Assembly: GCA_016280445.1 (NCBI GenBank)
Contig: JAEEGS010000054.1
Span: 1 to 45,962 of the forward strand
Origin: Bacteroidaceae bacterium
GTDB lineage: Bacteria > Bacteroidota > Bacteroidia > Bacteroidales > Bacteroidaceae
DNA length: 45,962 nt
Direction of reading: 5' to 3'
Shown: piece by piece, positions 41,412 through 45,962 of the stretch
Numbering within the stretch: the first letter of the stretch is position 1
Layout of the letters: each line of letters opens with the position of its first letter
Notes under the pieces: model-generated
Databases searched by the model: none
What the model saw: only the letters and a program-made list of their open reading frames with translations
Told to the model about the DNA's origin: nothing
Made by a program: the position numbers and the translations under genes

Positions 41412-43481
41412 ATGGCAACAGCAAAGACTAAGAAGGCTGCTCCGGCGAAGAAGGAGGCGGCTCCCAAAGTGAAGCATATAGGACTGGTGAAGAACGACCC
41501 TTGGCTCGAACCTTTCGAGGGTGCCATCTGTGGCCGTCATGACCATGCGGTGTGGAAACTGAATGAACTGACGAATGGCGGTAAGCAGACGCTTTCCGAT
41601 TTTGCCAGCGGATACCTTTATTTCGGCCTTCACAAGGTGGCTCGTGGATGGGTGTTGCGCGAGTGGGCTCCGAATGCGACTGACATCTATCTGGTGGGTG
41701 ACTTCAACGACTGGCAGGAACAGGATGCCTACAAGATGAAGCGCATCGACAATGGTAACTGGGAAATCAAACTGAAGACGTCGCAGTTGCATCATGGCGA
41801 CTTGTTCAAACTGAAGGTCAAGTGGAACGGCGGAGAGGGGGAGCGCATCCCTTCGTATGCCACGCGTGTGGTGCAGGATGACGTGACGAAGATTTTCTCT
41901 GCTCAGGTGTGGGCTCCGGAGACACCTTATGAGTTCAAGAAGAAGAATTTCAAGCCCGACACGAATCCGCTGCTGATTTATGAGTGCCACATCGGTATGG
42001 CGCAGGATGCGGAGAAGGTGGGCACCTACACGGAGTTTAAGGATAATATTTTGCCACGCATCAAGAAGGATGGCTATAATGCCATTCAGGTGATGGCGAT
42101 TGCCGAGCATCCTTATTATGGTTCGTTTGGCTACCACGTGAGCAATTTCTTTGCTCCTTCGAGCCGCTTCGGCACTCCTGAGGAACTGAAGGAACTCATT
42201 GACAAGGCGCACGAGATGGGTATTGCGGTCATCATGGACATTGTTCACTCGCATGCGGTGAAGAACGAGATTGAGGGTCTGGGCAATTTTGCCGGCGATG
42301 GTTGCCAATACTTCATGCAGGGTGGCCGACGTGAGCATCCGGCATGGGATTCGCTGTGTTTCGACTACGGGAAGAACGAGGTGATTCACTACCTGCTCTC
42401 GAACTGCAAATACTGGCTGGAGGAGTTCAAGTTTGACGGTTTCCGTTTTGACGGCGTGACTTCGATGCTGTATTACAGTCATGGTCTTGGTGAGGCTTTT
42501 GGCGGTTATGGCGACTACTACAACGGTCATGAGGATGACGAGGCGATTGCTTACCTCACGTTGGCGAATCTGCTGATTCATGAGGTGAATCCGAAGGCTA
42601 TCACCATTGCCGAGGAGGTGTCGGGCATGCCTGGTTTGGCTGCTCCCTTCAAGGATGGCGGCTACGGGTTTGACTACCGCATGGCGATGAACATTCCTGA
42701 CTATTGGATTAAGACTATCAAGGAACTGAGGGATGAGGACTGGAAGCCTTCGTCGATGTTCTGGGAGACAACGAACCGCCGTGCGGATGAGAAGACTATC
42801 TCGTATGCGGAGAGTCACGACCAGGCTTTGGTGGGCGACAAGACCATCGTGTTCCGTCTCATCGACGCTGATATGTATTGGCACTTCAAGAAGGGTGACG
42901 AGAACTTTATGGCTAATCGCGGCATTGCGCTCCACAAGATGATTCGTCTCTTGACGGCTTCGACCATGAATGGCGGTTATCTCAACTTCATGGGCAACGA
43001 GTTCGGACATCCAGAGTGGATTGACTTCCCACGTGAGGGTAACGGATGGGGCTATAAGTATGCACGTCGTCAGTGGAACCTCGTGGATAATCAGGAGTTG
43101 TGCTATCACTATCTGGGCGACTTCGACGAGGCGATGCTGAAGGTCATCAAGACGGTGAAGAATTTCCAGAAGACGCCTGTTGTGGAAGTATGGCACAATG
43201 ATGGTGACCAGATTCTGGCTTTCTCGCGTGGCGACTTGCTGTTTGTGTTCAACTTCTCGCCCGACAGGTCTTACACTGATTATGGTTTCATTGTTCCGCA
43301 GGGCAGTTATGATGTGGTGCTCAACACTGACAGCAAACTCTATGGCGGCAATGAACTGGCTGACGACTCGGTGCGCCACTTCACGAATTATGACCCCATC
43401 TACGAGAAGGATGGCAAGGGCTGGCTGAAACTTTATGTGCCGGCACGTTCTGCTGTCGTTCTCCGCAAAAACGCTGAATAA
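41412..43481 (+). CDS. glgB: 1,4-alpha-glucan branching enzyme (GH13)
   Basis: A 689-residue enzyme that makes alpha-1,6 branches in glycogen. It has an N-terminal CBM48 domain (WVLREWAPNATDIYLVGDFN, residues ~75-170) and then the GH13 barrel. The nucleophile Asp is in GFRFDGVTSMLYYSHG (~350), the acid/base Glu in AEEVSGMPG (~405) and the transition-state Asp in YAESHDQALVGDKT (~470). A C-terminal all-beta amylase domain completes it. The YYSHG and SHDQALVGDKT forms resemble eukaryote-type branching enzymes, a branch also found in Bacteroidetes. The N-terminus starts with a Lys/Ala-rich tail. It would support storage glycogen synthesis. Confidence 0.96.
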   Translation: MATAKTKKAAPAKKEAAPKVKHIGLVKNDPWLEPFEGAICGRHDHAVWKLNELTNGGKQTLSDFASGYLYFGLHKVARGWVLREWAPNATDIYLVGDFNDWQEQDAYKMKRIDNGNWEIKLKTSQLHHGDLFKLKVKWNGGEGERIPSYATRVVQDDVTKIFSAQVWAPETPYEFKKKNFKPDTNPLLIYECHIGMAQDAEKVGTYTEFKDNILPRIKKDGYNAIQVMAIAEHPYYGSFGYHVSNFFAPSSRFGTPEELKELIDKAHEMGIAVIMDIVHSHAVKNEIEGLGNFAGDGCQYFMQGGRREHPAWDSLCFDYGKNEVIHYLLSNCKYWLEEFKFDGFRFDGVTSMLYYSHGLGEAFGGYGDYYNGHEDDEAIAYLTLANLLIHEVNPKAITIAEEVSGMPGLAAPFKDGGYGFDYRMAMNIPDYWIKTIKELRDEDWKPSSMFWETTNRRADEKTISYAESHDQALVGDKTIVFRLIDADMYWHFKKGDENFMANRGIALHKMIRLLTASTMNGGYLNFMGNEFGHPEWIDFPREGNGWGYKYARRQWNLVDNQELCYHYLGDFDEAMLKVIKTVKNFQKTPVVEVWHNDGDQILAFSRGDLLFVFNFSPDRSYTDYGFIVPQGSYDVVLNTDSKLYGGNELADDSVRHFTNYDPIYEKDGKGWLKLYVPARSAVVLRKNAE

Positions 43482-43503
43482 GTTAATATAGTCATTTTAG
43501 ATT

Positions 43504-44721
43504 GTGAATAAGTATCATACACAAGGACAGGAGACCGCAGGAATCATTCGTTATTCCTGCGGGATTCTGTTCATGCTCTTCTCTTTCTGCTATCTCTACT
43601 TCCTGCAGGGTGACATCTTGGCGGAAGCGCAGTATGTGTTTTCAAAGGGTGTCACGACGTACAGCATCACGGGTGGTGCCATCATCATCTCGCTTATCCT
43701 GCAGACGGTGCAATGGGTTGTCGCTCTGCTCTCGAGGCTTCCTGCCCGTTGGCATGCGATATCGTATTTCCCTTCGTCGCTCATGTTGGCCATTCTGTCT
43801 GCTGTGGACAGGGAAACCCTTGATGTTTTCTCGTTTGGTGTATGGGTGTGGCTGGCTCCGCTGGCTTTGGTGGCCTATGTGGTGGCGGTTCTCCTGATTA
43901 GAGCGTTCAGTTGGGAGACGGAAAGTGAAATGTATAACGTCAAGTCGCAGATTTACCCGAACTTCATCATTTTGTTCCTGTTCGTTTTGGGTGTGGGTGC
44001 CGTTCCGCAAACGTCGGATGTGTATCACTATGAACTGAAGACGGAACGCCTCTTGCTGGAGGGAAAATATGAGGAGGCCACGAAGGTGGGTGAACGCTCT
44101 TTGAGCACGAGTGTGAGACTCACGCAGTTGCGTATGTATGCGCTGTCGGAACAGGATTTGCTGGCTGAACGGCTGTTTGACTATCCGCAGTATTACGGTT
44201 CGAAGGGTCTGCTGGATGTGACGGACACGCTTTCTGTTTATCGTTTCAGCCCTCAGCGCATCTGCCGTCATCTGGGTGCCTATAGCGACCCTTCTGTTCA
44301 TTCGACGGAACGCTATTACCAACTGGTGCTTGGCGACTCCATCTGGAATGAGCATACGGTGGATTACTATCTGTGCAGTCTCTTGCTCGACAGGAAACTG
44401 AGCCTGTTCAAGCAGGAACTGCCGCGCTATTACAATCTGTCTGACAGCATCGAGAATGTGTATGACGGTTTGCCACGTGCGTATCGTGAAGCGCTGCTGC
44501 TGGTAGGGCAGCGAAAGTATGCGTTGGACGGTAAGGTGGTGGTGGGTGCTGATACGTTGACGACTTTTTCTGATTACGACATGATTGACCGTTTCCGCGA
44601 TTACAACGAACTCAAATCAAGTCTGAAGGACGACACAGAACGTATCAACCAAACACGACGACAGTTTGGCAACACTTATTGGTGGTATTATGATTTTGGC
44701 CAGATGGTCAAGGGAAATTGA
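43504..44721 (+). CDS. Integral membrane protein, DUF6057-like
   Basis: A 405-residue protein with a GTG start at 43504 and no better ATG. The N-terminal 160 residues contain four to five membrane segments (LFMLFSFCYLYFL, ISLILQTVQWVVALL and others) and a further one lies near 155-170. The remaining ~230 residues are soluble, with a helical, TPR-like look (LLLEGKYEEATKVGERSL). I believe it belongs to the DUF6057 group of Bacteroidales membrane proteins, but this is from memory and the function is unknown. It is separated from glgB by 22 bp, so probably co-transcribed, and is followed by a strong terminator. Confidence 0.75.
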   Translation: MNKYHTQGQETAGIIRYSCGILFMLFSFCYLYFLQGDILAEAQYVFSKGVTTYSITGGAIIISLILQTVQWVVALLSRLPARWHAISYFPSSLMLAILSAVDRETLDVFSFGVWVWLAPLALVAYVVAVLLIRAFSWETESEMYNVKSQIYPNFIILFLFVLGVGAVPQTSDVYHYELKTERLLLEGKYEEATKVGERSLSTSVRLTQLRMYALSEQDLLAERLFDYPQYYGSKGLLDVTDTLSVYRFSPQRICRHLGAYSDPSVHSTERYYQLVLGDSIWNEHTVDYYLCSLLLDRKLSLFKQELPRYYNLSDSIENVYDGLPRAYREALLLVGQRKYALDGKVVVGADTLTTFSDYDMIDRFRDYNELKSSLKDDTERINQTRRQFGNTYWWYYDFGQMVKGN

Positions 44722-44730
44722 GCCAACATA

Positions 44731-44770
44731 AAAAAGTGCGCCTGGCAAATGTATGTCAGGCGCACTTTTT
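44731..44770. terminator. Bidirectional terminator between the membrane-protein gene and rpiB
   Basis: AAAAAGTGCGCCTG pairs with CAGGCGCACTTTTT, a 14-bp perfect stem, ending both the plus-strand operon and the minus-strand tkt-rpiB transcript. Confidence 0.92.
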
Positions 44771-44785
44771 TTATGTATTGTTGTC

Positions 44786-45220
44786 TTACTTGCAAGGGAT
44801 GTCCTCAATGCGTTGTTGGTGACGACCTCCAGCAAACTCTGTGTTGAAGAATTCGTCGAGGCATTGACGGCAAACCTCTTCGGAGATGAAACGACCAGGG
44901 AAGACAATTACGTTGGCATTGTTGTGCTCACGGATGAGGTGGGCAATCTCTGGTTGCCAAACAAGTCCAGCGCGGATGCCCTGGTGCTTGTTGAGCGTCA
45001 TGGAGATACCTTCGCCAGAACCGCACATGGCAATGCCTGGATAGACTTCGCCTTTCTCGATGCCTTCAGCGAGTGCGTGGCCATAGGTGGCGTAGTTGCA
45101 ACTCTCCTCGGTGTAGGTGCCATAGTCTTTATACTCGTAGCCCTTCTCCTCGAGATATTTCTTGACGAATTGCTTTAACGGAAATGCCGCATGGTCGGAA
45201 GCAATACCAATCTTATTCAT
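44786..45220 (-). CDS. rpiB: Ribose-5-phosphate isomerase B
   Basis: A 144-residue RpiB/LacAB-type isomerase interconverting ribose-5-phosphate and ribulose-5-phosphate. The features are IGIASDHAAFPLK at the N-terminus, the active-site MCGSGEGISMTLNKH with the catalytic Cys, then GIRAGLVW and ANVIVFPGRF. The length is typical. It starts 4 nt after the tkt stop, so the two non-oxidative pentose phosphate genes are an operon. A terminator follows. Confidence 0.97.
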   Translation of the reverse strand: MNKIGIASDHAAFPLKQFVKKYLEEKGYEYKDYGTYTEESCNYATYGHALAEGIEKGEVYPGIAMCGSGEGISMTLNKHQGIRAGLVWQPEIAHLIREHNNANVIVFPGRFISEEVCRQCLDEFFNTEFAGGRHQQRIEDIPCK

Positions 45221-45224
45221 ATAA

Positions 45225-45962
45225 TTAGAACAGTTTGTTCACCTGTGCATAAACGTTTTCTGCGGTGTAGCCGAGTTTCTCGTCGAGCACCTTGTAAGGA
45301 GCAGAGAAACCGAAGGACTCGAGACCCCAGATGGAACCTTCTGCCTCAGGAACAAGGCCGAGGAGGTTTACTGGAAGACCTGCGGTGAGACCGAACTTCT
45401 TCACACCTTGTGGAAGAACGCTCTGCTGGTACTCCTTGGACTGCTGACGGAAGAGACCCTCGGATGGAACGCTGACGATGCGAACCTTCTTGCCATCCTT
45501 GCGGAGAAGTTCTGCGCCTGCCACGAGCGTGGATACTTCAGAACCTGTAGCCACGAGAATCACGTCTGGGTTTTCATCAGAGCCTGCTACGATGTAACCA
45601 CCCTTTGCTGCCTGGCTGTAGTCGTTGCCTGCTGGGAGGTTGTTGATGTTCTGACGAGAGAGGATGAGTGCTGATGGGGTAGCCATGTTCTCCATAGCGA
45701 GTGCCCATGCTGCAGTGGTCTCCTGAGCGTCGGCAGGACGAAGAACGAGCACTGATGGCTTGCCAGAGTGGTTCTTCAGTTTCTCCATGAGACGAATCTG
45801 TGCCTCCTGCTCAACTGGCTCGTGAGTAGGACCGTCTTCGCCTACACGGAAGGCATCGTGTGTCCAGATGAACTTCACTGGGAGTTCCATGAGGGCAGCC
45901 ATACGAACTGCTGGCTTCATGTAGTCGGAGAATACGAAGAAGGTACCGCATGCTGGAATAAC
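45225..45962 (-). CDS. tkt: Transketolase, C-terminal part (cut by the window edge)
   Basis: The frame stays open to the last base of the window; about 245 C-terminal residues are present. The sequence ACGTFFVFSDYMKPAVRMAAL, then HDAFRVGEDGPTHEPVEQ is the classic transketolase pyrimidine-domain segment, followed by the C-terminal domain (DVILVATGSEVSTL, LGLVPEAEGSIWGLESFG). The enzyme moves two-carbon units between sugar phosphates using thiamine diphosphate. The N-terminal half lies outside the window. It is co-transcribed with rpiB. Confidence 0.97.
   Translation of the reverse strand, partial: VIPACGTFFVFSDYMKPAVRMAALMELPVKFIWTHDAFRVGEDGPTHEPVEQEAQIRLMEKLKNHSGKPSVLVLRPADAQETTAAWALAMENMATPSALILSRQNINNLPAGNDYSQAAKGGYIVAGSDENPDVILVATGSEVSTLVAGAELLRKDGKKVRIVSVPSEGLFRQQSKEYQQSVLPQGVKKFGLTAGLPVNLLGLVPEAEGSIWGLESFGFSAPYKVLDEKLGYTAENVYAQVNKLF

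Noticed and set aside
41382-43379. 665-codon open frame antisense to glgB
   Set aside because: A shadow frame created by codon bias; glgB has clear domains and catalytic motifs and the antisense product has no recognisable features.

Overview
The window reads as a chromosome segment of a Bacteroidales bacterium, most likely Prevotella or a close relative. The basis is the TAnnTTTG promoter boxes, usually 5-8 nt ahead of the probable RNA start, the type IX secretion plug family, the Bacteroidetes-type serC/serA/DUF1015 cluster, the polysaccharide-degrading enzymes and a Bacteroidetes-type II-C Cas9. The genus is inferred from sequence character alone.

Layout. 1-3218: three overlapping plus-strand genes of a mobile-element or replication-type module (BT4734-like/VirE N-terminal domain plus DUF3987 P-loop protein, flanked by two unrecognised proteins). 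3202-11792: queH and an outer-membrane protein, a BASS-family transporter, and a minus-strand operon of a T9SS plug protein, an amidase/golvesin-domain protein and a YgiQ radical SAM protein. 12000-16835: a giant three-module pectin-degrading enzyme (GH28 + GH105 + six-hairpin glycosidase-like). 16974-18168: a CorA transporter with a candidate leader peptide and attenuator. 18224-27758: serC-serA, then a TonB-receptor/regulator pair bounded by two copies of the serA 3' end and terminator, a MntA-like nucleotidyltransferase, DUF1015 and YigZ. 27787-31121: a GH30 enzyme with ricin-like modules and a methyltransferase.

31361-38267 is the CRISPR region. It holds an array of seven full 47-bp repeats (plus strand), cas2, a frameshifted cas1 and a 1564-aa cas9 (minus strand), and a tracrRNA (plus strand) with its own promoter and terminator. 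Three bases beyond the tracrRNA terminator lies a 36-nt sequence with the hallmark stem-loop of a Cas12a (type V-A) repeat. A 29-nt spacer-like stretch and the 5' end of a second, decayed repeat follow. This is a one-spacer type V-like unit with no Cas12a gene in view, and it is the most striking feature of the window. About 640 bp of mostly non-coding DNA with a perfect 27-bp inverted repeat follows.

38906-45962: a 14-repeat MORN protein, an inositol-monophosphatase-family enzyme, a YhcH/YjgK-type protein, glycogen branching enzyme, a membrane protein, and on the minus strand tkt-rpiB of the pentose phosphate pathway.

All calls come from reading the sequence. Family names rest on recognised motifs and memory of the families, with no database search.
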